A program made the position numbers and the translations under genes. DNA of 46,268 nt from Membranihabitans marinus (GTDB lineage Bacteria; Bacteroidota; Bacteroidia; Chitinophagales; Saprospiraceae), in contig NZ_JAHVHU010000023.1 in the NCBI RefSeq assembly GCF_019802045.1, positions 1 through 46,268 on the forward strand, given 5' to 3'. Each line of letters starts with the position of its first letter. The stretch's first letter is position 1. The notes under the pieces are model-generated. The model saw nothing but the letters and a program-made list of their open reading frames with translations, did not search any database and was not told where the DNA came from. Below are positions 35,207 to 43,564 of this stretch, in pieces.

Positions 35207-36258
35207 GGTAAGTTGTTTTTCAGCGATTCAATAAATGCACGATATTTTACATATCCTTCTTCCAGCTCACTCAGCTCAATATATTCATCGGCGGTGTGCG
35301 ATCGGGCAGACCGACCCGGTCCCATTTTCAGACTTGGGAAATTCATGAGGGCCTGGTCGCTCAATGTCGGTGAACCGTAGACCGGTATATTCAGGGATCG
35401 GATGGCCTGGAACAATGGGTGTTCTTCGGGTAAAAAGGAGGAGTTTAACCGGTACGAACGGGCGGTCAGGGTAGACTGGGTGATGCCGTCCAGCAGTTGA
35501 AATACTTCCTCATTGGTATATTGATCGTTGACACGCACATCGATTACAAAATCACAGCGATCAGGAACCACATTGTGTTGCGTACCCGCTGATATTTGCG
35601 TGACCACGGCCTGTGTGTCCGGAAGGTATCTGGATTCTTTGGTAAAGGTGAAGTGTCGAATAGCATGGATGTCTTCCAAGGCGATGTAGAGGGCATTGGT
35701 GCCTTCCTGTCGGGCGGCATGCCCGGAAACCCCTGCCGAGTGTCCATCAACGACCATCAAACCCCGTTCCGCAACAGCGGCACGCATCTGTGTGGGTTCG
35801 CCGACGATAGCGCCCCACGGTGTCGGAATTTCCCGAAGCACTGCTTCTATACCCCCCGATCCTGAAATTTCTTCTTCGGCTGAAGCAATTAATAAAAGAT
35901 TGAAAGGTAAATCTGTGGCTTTGTAATAATCTATAAACACTTGGATGAGACAGCAAAGTGCGCCGCCTGCATCGTTGGATCCCAACCCATAAAGTCGATC
36001 TGATTCAAGGTTCGGTTTAAAGGGATCCTTCGTATAGGTCGATGCCGGCCTGACGGTGTCATGGTGTGAGTTAAGTACCAGGACAGGCCGGTTATCGTCC
36101 CAGTATAAATTTCGAGCCAGAATGTTGTTGCCCATTTGATCCACATCAACCCCCGCACGGGTCAAGTCATCGTAGAGGTACGCTGCTGTCTGATCTTCCT
36201 GCTTACTGTAAGAGGGAATGGCAATCAAATCCTGCAGGCGGGTTAAAATCGGTTTCAT
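35203..36258 (-). CDS. argE: M20-family deacylase, N-acyl-citrulline/ornithine deacetylase
   Basis: A 351-residue zinc hydrolase. Metal-binding blocks are NSHHDTVRPA, the GLGSNDAGGAL Asp, and the catalytic ASAEEEISGSGG pair; GEPTQMRAAVAERGLM follows. In operons with an argF' transcarbamylase the acyl group is carried to citrulline, so this enzyme most likely removes it from N-acyl-citrulline instead of N-acyl-ornithine. The ATG at 36258 shares one base with the argB stop (TAATG); a longer frame up to 36324 lies inside argB. It overlaps argH by four bases. Confidence 0.93.
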   Translation of the reverse strand: MKPILTRLQDLIAIPSYSKQEDQTAAYLYDDLTRAGVDVDQMGNNILARNLYWDDNRPVLVLNSHHDTVRPASTYTKDPFKPNLESDRLYGLGSNDAGGALCCLIQVFIDYYKATDLPFNLLLIASAEEEISGSGGIEAVLREIPTPWGAIVGEPTQMRAAVAERGLMVVDGHSAGVSGHAARQEGTNALYIALEDIHAIRHFTFTKESRYLPDTQAVVTQISAGTQHNVVPDRCDFVIDVRVNDQYTNEEVFQLLDGITQSTLTARSYRLNSSFLPEEHPLFQAIRSLNIPVYGSPTLSDQALMNFPSLKMGPGRSARSHTADEYIELSELEEGYVKYRAFIESLKNNLP

Positions 36259-37040
36259 TATTCGAATATTCGGGTACCTGTCATTTCCCGGGCTTCCGTT
36301 AATTCGGTTAAACCCGTTATCCATACTTCGCTTACTCCATTGATCAATGCGTAGAAGGCATTGTCCAGTTTGGGAATCATGCCCAGTGTAATGACTTCAT
36401 CCATTTTTAGTCTTTTGTATTCAGCGTAATTCATTGCGTGAATAAGGGTTTGATCATCGTCCGGATCCAGCATGACGCCCGCCTTGTCCATGCAAAACAG
36501 TAATCGAATGTCATAGTCTTCGGCCAGGGCTGTGGCCAGTTGAGTGCTGATGGTATCGGCATTGGTGTTGAGCAACTGTCCTTCGTTGTCGTGGGTGATC
36601 GCACAAAAAACCGGGGTCACTCCCAACTTTAGAATCATCTTGACCGCTCGTTTATTGACCGCTTCAATATCGCCCACATACCCGTAATCAATGGATTTTA
36701 CGGTTCGCCGACGCGCCCGGATAGAATTGAGGTCGGCACCCGACATCCCCAGTGTTCGCACATTGTGTTTTTGAAAAATGCCGACGATTTTTTTGTTGTA
36801 CAATCCGGCGTACACCATGGTGGCTACATTCAGCGCTGCCGCATCGGTGATTCGGCGGCCATCGACCATCTTGGGTTCAAATCCGAGCCGCTGGGAGATT
36901 TCACTCGCTTTGGCCCCACCGCCGTGTACGACGAGTGTACTTCCATCCAGCCGGGCCACATATTCGGCCAGTTTTTCAATGTGCTCATCGTCTTCCAATA
37001 GTTTACCGCCTACTTTTATGATCGTCAGTTTCTCTTTCAT
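36258..37040 (-). CDS. argB: Acetylglutamate kinase (N-acyl-glutamate kinase)
   Basis: A 260-residue amino-acid kinase that phosphorylates the side-chain carboxylate of N-acyl-glutamate. The N-terminal IKVGGKLLED and LVVHGGGAKASEISQRLG loops bind phosphate and acyl-glutamate; LNTNADTISTQLATALAED is the nucleotide block; the end is WITGLTELTEAREMTGTRIFE. The protein lacks the long N-terminal helix linked with arginine-sensitive hexameric forms, so feedback inhibition here is doubtful. The gene begins one base after the argF' stop. Confidence 0.96.
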   Translation of the reverse strand: MKEKLTIIKVGGKLLEDDEHIEKLAEYVARLDGSTLVVHGGGAKASEISQRLGFEPKMVDGRRITDAAALNVATMVYAGLYNKKIVGIFQKHNVRTLGMSGADLNSIRARRRTVKSIDYGYVGDIEAVNKRAVKMILKLGVTPVFCAITHDNEGQLLNTNADTISTQLATALAEDYDIRLLFCMDKAGVMLDPDDDQTLIHAMNYAEYKRLKMDEVITLGMIPKLDNAFYALINGVSEVWITGLTELTEAREMTGTRIFE

Positions 37041-37041
37041 G

Positions 37042-37977
37042 TTATTGGCTCAATAGATTTTTCAATACGGCCTGAGCAGCGTAAATTCTGTTTTCGGCCT
37101 GTTGGCCGACCAGCGAAGCTTCCGAATCCAACACGTCATCTGACACTACCACATTTCGACGGACAGGCAGACAATGCATAAACCGACCTTGATTGGTCCG
37201 GCTCATTTTTTCCTGCGTGACCGTCCAGTCCGGTCGTTGAATGGTCCGGCCATAATCGTGAAAGGAGGACCAGTTCTTGGCATAGATATAGTCAGCTCCC
37301 TCAAATGCTTCTTCCTGGTCATGGACGAGGGTAGCCTGACCGGTGTATTCTTCGGATAACTCCATGCCTTCCGGACAGGCAATCGTCAAGTCAAACCCGG
37401 CCTGCTGGATGGTTCGGCTAAATGAATTGGCAACGGACTGAGGAAGTTGGCGCGGATGTGGGGCCCAGGTCAAAACGATTTTGGGCCGAGCCACTTTTTT
37501 CGTTTCCTGGATCGTCATCAGATCCGCCAGACCCTGCAAGGGATGCAAAGAACCGGACTCAAGACTGACCAGCGGTATGTCACAGTATTTGGCAAACCGG
37601 GTAATAAAATCATCGTGATAATCTTCCTGGGCGTCTTTTAACAAGGGAAAAGCCCGAATGGCGATGATGTCCGAATAGCGACCCAATACCTCCGCCTGCT
37701 CTTTGAGGTGTTCTGCGGCGTCGCCGTCCATGACTATGCCACTGCGTGTTTCCAGCTTCCAGGCGCTATCGGCCGCGAGATTGATGCATTCCATTCCTAG
37801 TTTACGTGCCGCGATCTCTGTGCTCAGTCGGGTGCGTAAGCTGGGGTTGAGGTACAGGCAGGTCAGTACTTTGCCTTCCCCGGGCTTTTTACCCACCCCT
37901 TGCTTTTTCAATACCAGGCCTTCGTTGGCCAAAGCTACAAGATCTTCTACTTCATCGGTATTTATAAAATGCTTCAT
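37042..37977 (-). CDS. argF': N-acylornithine carbamoyltransferase (argF' type)
   Basis: A 311-residue transcarbamylase that works on N-acetyl- or N-succinyl-ornithine instead of free ornithine. The carbamoyl-phosphate loop is NPSLRTR (usual ornithine enzymes have STRTR), a Trp-bearing DSAWKLETRSG loop follows, then SLHPLQGLADLMT and HCLPVRRNVVVSD. The 80s loop reads MDGDAAEHLKE. From memory, a Pro here marks the succinyl enzyme of Bacteroides and a Glu the acetyl enzyme of Xanthomonas; this protein has Ala, so the acyl group is not clear. It overlaps argD by four bases. Confidence 0.95.
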   Translation of the reverse strand: MKHFINTDEVEDLVALANEGLVLKKQGVGKKPGEGKVLTCLYLNPSLRTRLSTEIAARKLGMECINLAADSAWKLETRSGIVMDGDAAEHLKEQAEVLGRYSDIIAIRAFPLLKDAQEDYHDDFITRFAKYCDIPLVSLESGSLHPLQGLADLMTIQETKKVARPKIVLTWAPHPRQLPQSVANSFSRTIQQAGFDLTIACPEGMELSEEYTGQATLVHDQEEAFEGADYIYAKNWSSFHDYGRTIQRPDWTVTQEKMSRTNQGRFMHCLPVRRNVVVSDDVLDSEASLVGQQAENRIYAAQAVLKNLLSQ

Positions 37978-39107
37978 GATTTTTCGACTAATTCAGTAAA
38001 CGCCTGCACAAAAATATCAATTTCTTCCGGCTTTACGGTCAGAGGCGGAAGCAATCGCATGGTATTCGGCGATTTCGCGGAACCGGTAAATATTTTTTGA
38101 TCAAAGATTAATTTTTTCCGTAATTCTTTAATCGGGAAGTCCAGATCCATCGCAATCATCAGACCGCGTCCCCGGATGGCTTGGATCGCCGGGATGTTCT
38201 TGAGCTGTCCGATCAGGTAATCTCCGGTCTGCTGCGCCTGATGCACCAGCTCCTCTTTTTCGAATACTTCGAGTACAGCCAATGCGGCTGCACAAGCCAG
38301 TTGATTTCCGCCGAATGTCGTACCCAGCAAGCCCGGTGATGCTTTGAACCGAGGATGGATTAAGAGTCCGCCCACGGGAAAGCCATTGCCCATTCCTTTG
38401 GCGACCGTAATCAGGTCAGGCCGAACATCCGGATGGATTTGATGCGCGAAAAAGTGGCCGGTTCGGCCGTATCCGCTTTGGATTTCATCCATGATAAAGG
38501 TTGAATCATATTTTTTCGTGAGCTCCTGGATTAATGTCAAAAAGGAACCATCGGGTTCTTCCATGCCCCCGATTCCTTGAACCCCCTCCACGATCACAGC
38601 AGCAACTGCTTCGCTCATGTGAGCAGTCAGAGCCTCCGGGTCATTCAAGGGTAAGCGGATCACTTCGATGCCCCGGTTTAGCGGCGCCTGAATTTTGGCA
38701 TTATCGGTGACTTGGACTGCGGCGGAGGTTCGTCCGTGAAACGCATTGTCAAAAGCGATGACTTTGTACCGGTCTTTGACGAACGAAGCTAACTTTAGTG
38801 CGTTTTCGATCGCCTCGGCGCCGGAATTGACTAAAAATAAATCGTAATCCGGGTAACCGGATAATTCACCCAGCTTAGTGGCCAGTTCGTTTTGAATGGG
38901 CATCTCCACTGAGTTGCTGTAGAACCCGATTTTTTCGAGTTGGCCCTGAATACGTTCAATGTAATGCGGGTGACTGTGACCAATGCTGATCACGGCATGG
39001 CCGCCATACAGATCGAGATATTTTGTGCCCTCATTGTCGTAGACATAATTTCCGCCCCCCCGTTCAATGTTGACATCAAATCGGGGATAAACATCAAATA
39101 GTTTCAT
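37974..39107 (-). CDS. argD: N-acylornithine aminotransferase
   Basis: A 377-residue class III pyridoxal-phosphate enzyme that converts N-acyl-glutamate semialdehyde to N-acyl-ornithine. Visible blocks are YLDLYGGHAVISIGHSHP, NSGAEAIENALKLA, FHGRTSAAVQVT, the cofactor Asp in FIMDEIQSGYGRTG, and the Schiff-base Lys in TVAKGMGNGFPVGG. Length is typical. It sits between argC (11-base gap) and argF' (4-base overlap). It is distinct from the ornithine aminotransferase fragment near the right edge of the window. Confidence 0.97.
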   Translation of the reverse strand: MKLFDVYPRFDVNIERGGGNYVYDNEGTKYLDLYGGHAVISIGHSHPHYIERIQGQLEKIGFYSNSVEMPIQNELATKLGELSGYPDYDLFLVNSGAEAIENALKLASFVKDRYKVIAFDNAFHGRTSAAVQVTDNAKIQAPLNRGIEVIRLPLNDPEALTAHMSEAVAAVIVEGVQGIGGMEEPDGSFLTLIQELTKKYDSTFIMDEIQSGYGRTGHFFAHQIHPDVRPDLITVAKGMGNGFPVGGLLIHPRFKASPGLLGTTFGGNQLACAAALAVLEVFEKEELVHQAQQTGDYLIGQLKNIPAIQAIRGRGLMIAMDLDFPIKELRKKLIFDQKIFTGSAKSPNTMRLLPPLTVKPEEIDIFVQAFTELVEKS

Positions 39108-39118
39108 GTGCGCTTGTT

Positions 39119-40081
39119 TTAATAGATGGTTGGTTTTAGTATCAAGCCGGTCGTTTCCTCCCAGCCCGCTATCAGATTCAGGTTTTGAACGGCTTGGCCG
39201 GAGGCGCCCTTAAGCAGATTATCCAAGGTACTGGTGATGTGCACTTTTCCTTTTATTTTATCGACCTTCAGATACGCTCTGTTGGTATTAACGACGCGTT
39301 TGAGATCGAGGTCCTGACTGGTCACGATGGTAAAAGGATGGTCCGCGTAATAATCCTTAAAAAGCTGGACCAATTCGGCTTCACTGTGGCTGGTATCTGT
39401 GATGATGCTGGAAAAGATACCCCTTGGAAAATCACCGCGAACAGGAACCATAATGACCGGATGGTCATAGTCGGGTTGGAGGTCCTGGACACTTTGATAA
39501 ACTTCAGGAATGTGCTGATGCGTTCCCAGTTTGTAAATAGACAGATTGTTGTTCCGCCAGCTAAAATGAGTGGTCGGAGAAGGTCGTTGTCCTGCCCCGG
39601 TGGACCCGGTGATGGAGGTTGCCGTAATTTCCCCGGTCAGCCAGCCGGCTTGAGCCAATGGCAAGAGGGCCAATTGTATTCCGGTGGCAAAGCAGCCCGG
39701 ATTGGCGATCTTTCGGCTTTTTTTTATTTTTTCTTTTTGCCACTCGGGTAGACCATAGGTGAACTGGTGATCGGGACTGGCAAATCGAAACTCATTGGAT
39801 AAATCCACGACGATCTTATCGTCTGGAATGGGATTGTCTTCCAAAAATTGGCCACTCCGTCCATGGCCCATGCACAAGAATAGGGCGTCATAATCTGCCT
39901 CTAAATCTTCTTTGAACTCTAGTGTACTTATTCCCTCGAGGTCCTGATGGATAGTACATACTGGTTGACCAGCCTGACTCCGACTTAGAACTTGTGTAAC
40001 CTTTGTTTTTGGATGTTGGAGCAATAGACGAAGCAACTCTCCGCCGGTATAGCCAGCACCTCCTGCAATAGCGACTTTCAT
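39119..40081 (-). CDS. argC: N-acetyl-gamma-glutamyl-phosphate reductase
   Basis: A 320-residue NADPH-dependent reductase. The Rossmann entry is VAIAGGAGYTGGELLRLLL; the catalytic Cys lies in IANPGCFATGIQLALLPLA; the ITGSTGAGQRPS block and HQHIPEV follow, as in ArgC. It reduces N-acyl-glutamyl phosphate to the semialdehyde. It begins two bases after the argG stop, so the two are coupled. Confidence 0.97.
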   Translation of the reverse strand: MKVAIAGGAGYTGGELLRLLLQHPKTKVTQVLSRSQAGQPVCTIHQDLEGISTLEFKEDLEADYDALFLCMGHGRSGQFLEDNPIPDDKIVVDLSNEFRFASPDHQFTYGLPEWQKEKIKKSRKIANPGCFATGIQLALLPLAQAGWLTGEITATSITGSTGAGQRPSPTTHFSWRNNNLSIYKLGTHQHIPEVYQSVQDLQPDYDHPVIMVPVRGDFPRGIFSSIITDTSHSEAELVQLFKDYYADHPFTIVTSQDLDLKRVVNTNRAYLKVDKIKGKVHITSTLDNLLKGASGQAVQNLNLIAGWEETTGLILKPTIY

Positions 40082-40083
40082 TA

Positions 40084-41280
40084 TTATTTTTTGGTTTTAT
40101 GCAGCTGATGATAAATAATGTCCTGGTTGCCGTAGATCTTGATAAACCCTTTGGCATCGTCCGCATCCCAGGCCTTATTGGTTTCTCCGTATTGCCCGGC
40201 TTTGGATTGCATAAGATCATTTTCAGAGGTGATGCCCTGAAGTTCAAAACGGTAGGGGTGAAGTCGTACATTGACAGTCCCGGTCACGGTTTCCTGCGAA
40301 CTCTCGAGATAAGCTTCGATATCCCGCATCACTGGATCCAGAAACTTGGCTTCGTGAATCATCATGCCGTACCAATTGGCGAGTTGATCTTTCCAGTGTA
40401 ATTGCCATTTGGACAACGTGTGTTTTTCCAAAAGATGATGCGCTTTGATGATGAGTATGGGGGCAGCGGCTTCAAACCCAACCCGTCCTTTGATTCCAAT
40501 AATGGTATCGCCGACGTGGATGTCCCGTCCGATGGCATAGTCTTGAGCGATGGACTGAAGTTGTTTTATGGCCTCCACTTTATTAATGTATTGATGACTA
40601 TCAATGCCACTTAATTCACCCTTCTGAAAATGAAGGACCAGATCCCGGGGTTCGGTCTTTTTTAACGGGCTCGGATACGCTTCTTCCGGAAGTGCCTGAT
40701 CCGAAGTCAGTGTTTCCGCACCGCCCACACTGGTTCCCCATAGTCCTTTGTTGATGGAGTATTTCGCTTTGGACCAATCCATTTCAATCCCGTGCTTGAT
40801 CAGGTAATCCATTTCTTCTTCGCGCGACAAATTTTGATCCCGGATCGGGGTGATAATCTCGATTCCTTCGGCCAGTGCGGAAAAAACCAGATCAAATCGT
40901 ACCTGATCGTTCCCCGCTGCGGTGCTTCCATGGGCGATCGCTTCGGCGTTGATGTCTTTGGCAAATTTTACGAGCGTCAGTGCCTGGATCATGCGTTCTG
41001 CAGATACAGACATCGGGTAGGTGTTGTTGCGAAGCACATTTCCGTAGACCAGATATCGGATGCATTGATCGTAGTACGCTTGTTGTACATCCAGCACCCG
41101 AAAAGAAGCGGCGCCCATAATCCGTGCTTTTTCTTTGGCTTCCAGGATGTCTTCTTCATCAAATCCACCCGTATCGACCATAGCGGCATGAACATCGTAT
41201 CCTTTGTCACTGAGGTACCGCACCGCATAGGACGTATCCAATCCACCACTATATGCAAGTACCAATTTTTTATTCTTCAT
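40084..41280 (-). CDS. argG: Argininosuccinate synthase
   Basis: A 398-residue enzyme that joins citrulline and aspartate with ATP. The PP-loop is LVLAYSGGLDTSYAV at the N-terminus; the citrulline block IAHGSTAAGNDQVRFD and WSKAKYSINKGLWGTSVGG follow. The start ATG at 41280 lies inside the last codons of the upstream GNAT gene (11-base overlap); a start at 41301 would add seven residues and is less likely. It is the second gene of the operon, although it acts late in the pathway. Confidence 0.96.
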   Translation of the reverse strand: MKNKKLVLAYSGGLDTSYAVRYLSDKGYDVHAAMVDTGGFDEEDILEAKEKARIMGAASFRVLDVQQAYYDQCIRYLVYGNVLRNNTYPMSVSAERMIQALTLVKFAKDINAEAIAHGSTAAGNDQVRFDLVFSALAEGIEIITPIRDQNLSREEEMDYLIKHGIEMDWSKAKYSINKGLWGTSVGGAETLTSDQALPEEAYPSPLKKTEPRDLVLHFQKGELSGIDSHQYINKVEAIKQLQSIAQDYAIGRDIHVGDTIIGIKGRVGFEAAAPILIIKAHHLLEKHTLSKWQLHWKDQLANWYGMMIHEAKFLDPVMRDIEAYLESSQETVTGTVNVRLHPYRFELQGITSENDLMQSKAGQYGETNKAWDADDAKGFIKIYGNQDIIYHQLHKTKK

Positions 41281-41851
41281 CTTCTTTTGATTTTTTGTCA
41301 ATGAGTTCTTTGTTAATTTGTTCTATTTTTGAGGCTGCCAGCATTCCCGTACATAAACACATTTTTCGATCGTTTCGCATCAGTATATCGTAGTTGGGGC
41401 AGCTTTTACACCCTTTCCAAAATTCGTCATCCTGGGTCAATTCAGAATAAGTGACCGGCTTGTAACCCAATTCACTGTTGATTTTCATCACGGCCAGGCT
41501 CGTTGTAATGCCAAAGATACGGGCCTGCGGGAATTTGTCTCGGGCCAATTCAAAAACCCGGTATTTTATTTTTTTGGCGATCCCCATTTTTCGATAGGTA
41601 TCCTTGACGATCAGTCCCGAATTGGAAACATATTTTTTCCCTTGAAAAATCTCAATATAGCAAAACCCCACAAAATGATCACCGTCCAGGGCAATGATCG
41701 AATTGCCGTTCTTAAGTTTCTGCCGGATGTATTCCGGTTCTCTTTTGGCGATTCCCGTCCCCCGGACTTTGGCTGATTTCTCAATTTCAGCGCAGATTTC
41801 CTCTGCGTAGATCGCATGGTCTTCGTTGCCTATATGTAATTGAATGTCCAT
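41270..41851 (-). CDS. GNAT acyltransferase of the arginine operon with Cys-rich tail (candidate N-acyl-glutamate synthase)
   Basis: A 193-residue GNAT that starts the arginine operon. The acyl-CoA loop is DTYRKMGIAKKIKYR (about 84-98) in the SGLIV strand context, followed by TTSLAVMKINSELGYKPV. An unusual C-terminal part carries Cys148, Cys151, Cys165 and Cys167 (CxxC-x13-CxC), which could bind zinc or an iron-sulfur cluster. No argA or argJ is present, and position plus family point to formation of N-acetyl- or N-succinyl-glutamate; this is inference. The first base of its frame follows an AT-rich leader; its end overlaps argG by 11 bases. Confidence 0.85.
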   Translation of the reverse strand: MDIQLHIGNEDHAIYAEEICAEIEKSAKVRGTGIAKREPEYIRQKLKNGNSIIALDGDHFVGFCYIEIFQGKKYVSNSGLIVKDTYRKMGIAKKIKYRVFELARDKFPQARIFGITTSLAVMKINSELGYKPVTYSELTQDDEFWKGCKSCPNYDILMRNDRKMCLCTGMLAASKIEQINKELIDKKSKEDEE

Positions 41852-41904
41852 TGATTAATAAAATTGAAATAAAATAATGCTACAGGAATAAATAAAATGG
41901 GGTG

Positions 41905-41975
41905 GGTGTGACCAGGCTCGTCGATTTAGCATCGACGATCGTGCGGAATCCTTGCCCTTGAGGGGCGAGGGAAAA
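41905..41975. promoter_or_regulatory. GC-rich hairpin island in the arginine operon leader
   Basis: Inside an AT-rich spacer. Hairpin 1: CGTCGAT (41919-41925) / ATCGACG (41931-41937), perfect, five-base loop. Hairpin 2: CCTTGCCC (41950-41957) / GGGCGAGG (41963-41970), fully paired on the plus strand with one G-T wobble; on the minus strand, the sense of the operon, one pair becomes a C-A mismatch. It could be an attenuator-like leader or a REP-type repeat. Confidence 0.45.
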
Positions 41976-42042
41976 ATGGATGATATGAATAGTTGATTTC
42001 CTGCATTGAATCGGTAAAAGTAGGAAATATTAATCAGACGCC

Positions 42043-42051
42043 CAAAGCTTA
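42043..42051 (-). promoter_or_regulatory. Weak promoter candidate of the arginine operon
   Basis: The minus strand reads TAAGCTTTG, which is TAnnTTTG with one extra spacer base. If used, the leader would be about 185 bases and include the hairpin island; the palindrome array would lie 43-93 bases upstream of this box. Confidence 0.3.
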
Positions 42052-42093
42052 AAATGAATAAATTTAAAAGTTTTACTGGTGTTAGGTGGGATT

Positions 42094-42144
42094 AAAATGT
42101 CATAATTGTTAAAAAATGACAGTTTGAAACAAAAATGACATTTT
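42094..42144. promoter_or_regulatory. Three palindromes of 13 bp at an exact 19-bp period (candidate operator array)
   Basis: Consensus AAAATGnCATTTT. Copies: 42094-42106 (two mismatches in the right half), 42113-42125 (one mismatch), 42132-42144 (perfect, AAAATGACATTTT). The starts are 19 bp apart each time. The array lies between the sirtuin stop and the arginine operon, 243 bases before the first arginine gene. Confidence 0.6.
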
Positions 42145-42191
42145 GGTTTTGGCTTTTGAAATGAATTGGGGGTTCATAGCAATAAATAAAA

Positions 42192-42890
42192 TTATTTAAA
42201 TTCGGCTAGTATTTTTTCAAGGTGTACGATGGCCTGGGTTGCGGGGTAGGGAAGAACCTCGATTTGAGATTGATTCTGAAAGCTGCCGATGTCACCGGGG
42301 TTGGGATCGATGTAATAGATGGGTATATCCTGTGGGCAGTAATCCAACAGAGAAGCTGCCGGATAGACCTGTAGAGAGGTTCCGATCACAATGCACAAAT
42401 CGGCCTGCTGACAAAGCATCGCTGCCTGCTCCAGCATGGGGACCGCTTCCCCGAACCAGACGATGTGGGGCCGGTAGGTGTGTTGATCGTCATCTTTGTA
42501 TGCTGTGGTGAGGTCCTTCTTCCATTCCATGATGCGGCCGGGATCCTGCAGACTTCTGATTTTGAGTAATTCACCATGCAAATGAAGGACCTGGCTGCTG
42601 CCGGCCCGTTCGTGAAGATCGTCCACATTTTGAGTGATGATATGTACATCAAAATCCGATTCAAGTTCGGCCAAGAATTCATGGGCCGGATTGGGCTTGA
42701 CTTCGAGCAGTTGCCGCCGTCGTTGATTGTAGAATTCGTGGACCAAATCCGGATCGTGCTGAAAACCCTGAGGGGTAGCTACTTTCTGCACGTCATGGCC
42801 TTCCCAGAGACCGTCCGCGTCCCGGAAGGTTTTGATGCCGCTTTCAGCGCTCATGCCGGCGCCGGTGAGGACGATTAGTTTTTTATTCAT
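42192..42890 (-). CDS. NAD-dependent protein deacylase, zinc-less sirtuin (CobB-like)
   Basis: A 232-residue sirtuin that removes acyl groups from lysine using NAD. Blocks: GAGMSAESGIKTFRDADGLWE, QNVDDLHERAG, the catalytic His105 in LHLHGE, and PHIVWFGEAVP. Tyr54 and Arg57 (FYNQRR) match the class III pair that prefers succinyl or malonyl lysine. The four zinc Cys found between the catalytic His and PHIVWFGE in most sirtuins are all missing; this region has no Cys. ATG at 42890 (MNKKLIVLTG) is preferred over a start ten codons upstream. Confidence 0.93.
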   Translation of the reverse strand: MNKKLIVLTGAGMSAESGIKTFRDADGLWEGHDVQKVATPQGFQHDPDLVHEFYNQRRRQLLEVKPNPAHEFLAELESDFDVHIITQNVDDLHERAGSSQVLHLHGELLKIRSLQDPGRIMEWKKDLTTAYKDDDQHTYRPHIVWFGEAVPMLEQAAMLCQQADLCIVIGTSLQVYPAASLLDYCPQDIPIYYIDPNPGDIGSFQNQSQIEVLPYPATQAIVHLEKILAEFK

Positions 42891-43030
42891 GATTTGTCGA
42901 TTGTCGTTGAGCGTGCGCAAGATAGGGATATTTATACGCTTATGCTAAAAATAGAGTCTCATGAGATGAAGTGGTAGTATCAGAGTTCAGATAAATGGAA
43001 AGATTTTCGAATTCATTGGTCGATACTTTT

Positions 43031-43564
43031 TTACTCCAAGCGGCCACTAAGAATATCGCCATCGTGTTGAAATAAATGACTGACCCAGTCAGGCGGCGGG
43101 TTGTGGAGATCCTGAACGCCGATCTTTTTAAGGATATGTTGGAGGAGCTGGGGTTTGTCTTTTTTCCAAATCAAGGCTTTTGTTACGCCGACTGCCTTTA
43201 TTTCACCCTTTTGTTCAAATTGATGGATATGATAAATCCACTTTTCGTCCCACCCAGCCGTTCGTAATTTTAAAGTAAATGAGGTCCAGCGTTTCAACGG
43301 CTTCCTGTAGATGATTTTTTGAGAACCCAGGGTGGGGGCCAGCCCCTTTAACACGATTTCCTGATAGAGCCTGGATCGGGCAATCATTTCCCACCGGATA
43401 AAGTCCATATAAGCTGCATATTGGGAGGCTGTCATGACACGCATTCCATCGCAGTCCAACAGCCGAACGGTAAACTTTCGGCTGAGCTCAGTCTGGATGT
43501 CTACTTGTTTTTGAAAGTTTCGGGCCAATAAAATTCGGCTAACACGGTACCAATAATAAAACAT
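43031..43564 (-). CDS. Thioesterase-like hot-dog fold protein (THEM6/4HBT type)
   Basis: A 177-residue protein starting MFYYWYRVSRILL. The pattern LLDCDGMRVMTASQYAAYMDFIRWEM, then a middle RWTSFTLKLRTAGWDEKWIYHIHQF block, follows the THEM6/4-hydroxybenzoyl-CoA thioesterase-like layout, in which the first block replaces the usual acyl-CoA NxxY segment. A partner CoA ester cannot be named. The frame can extend nine codons to 43591, but the sequence there is not conserved-looking. It stands alone in a spacer-rich region. Confidence 0.6.
   Translation of the reverse strand: MFYYWYRVSRILLARNFQKQVDIQTELSRKFTVRLLDCDGMRVMTASQYAAYMDFIRWEMIARSRLYQEIVLKGLAPTLGSQKIIYRKPLKRWTSFTLKLRTAGWDEKWIYHIHQFEQKGEIKAVGVTKALIWKKDKPQLLQHILKKIGVQDLHNPPPDWVSHLFQHDGDILSGRLE

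Noticed and set aside
39185-39751. 188-codon plus-strand frame in argC
   Set aside because: Antisense shadow of an intact argC.
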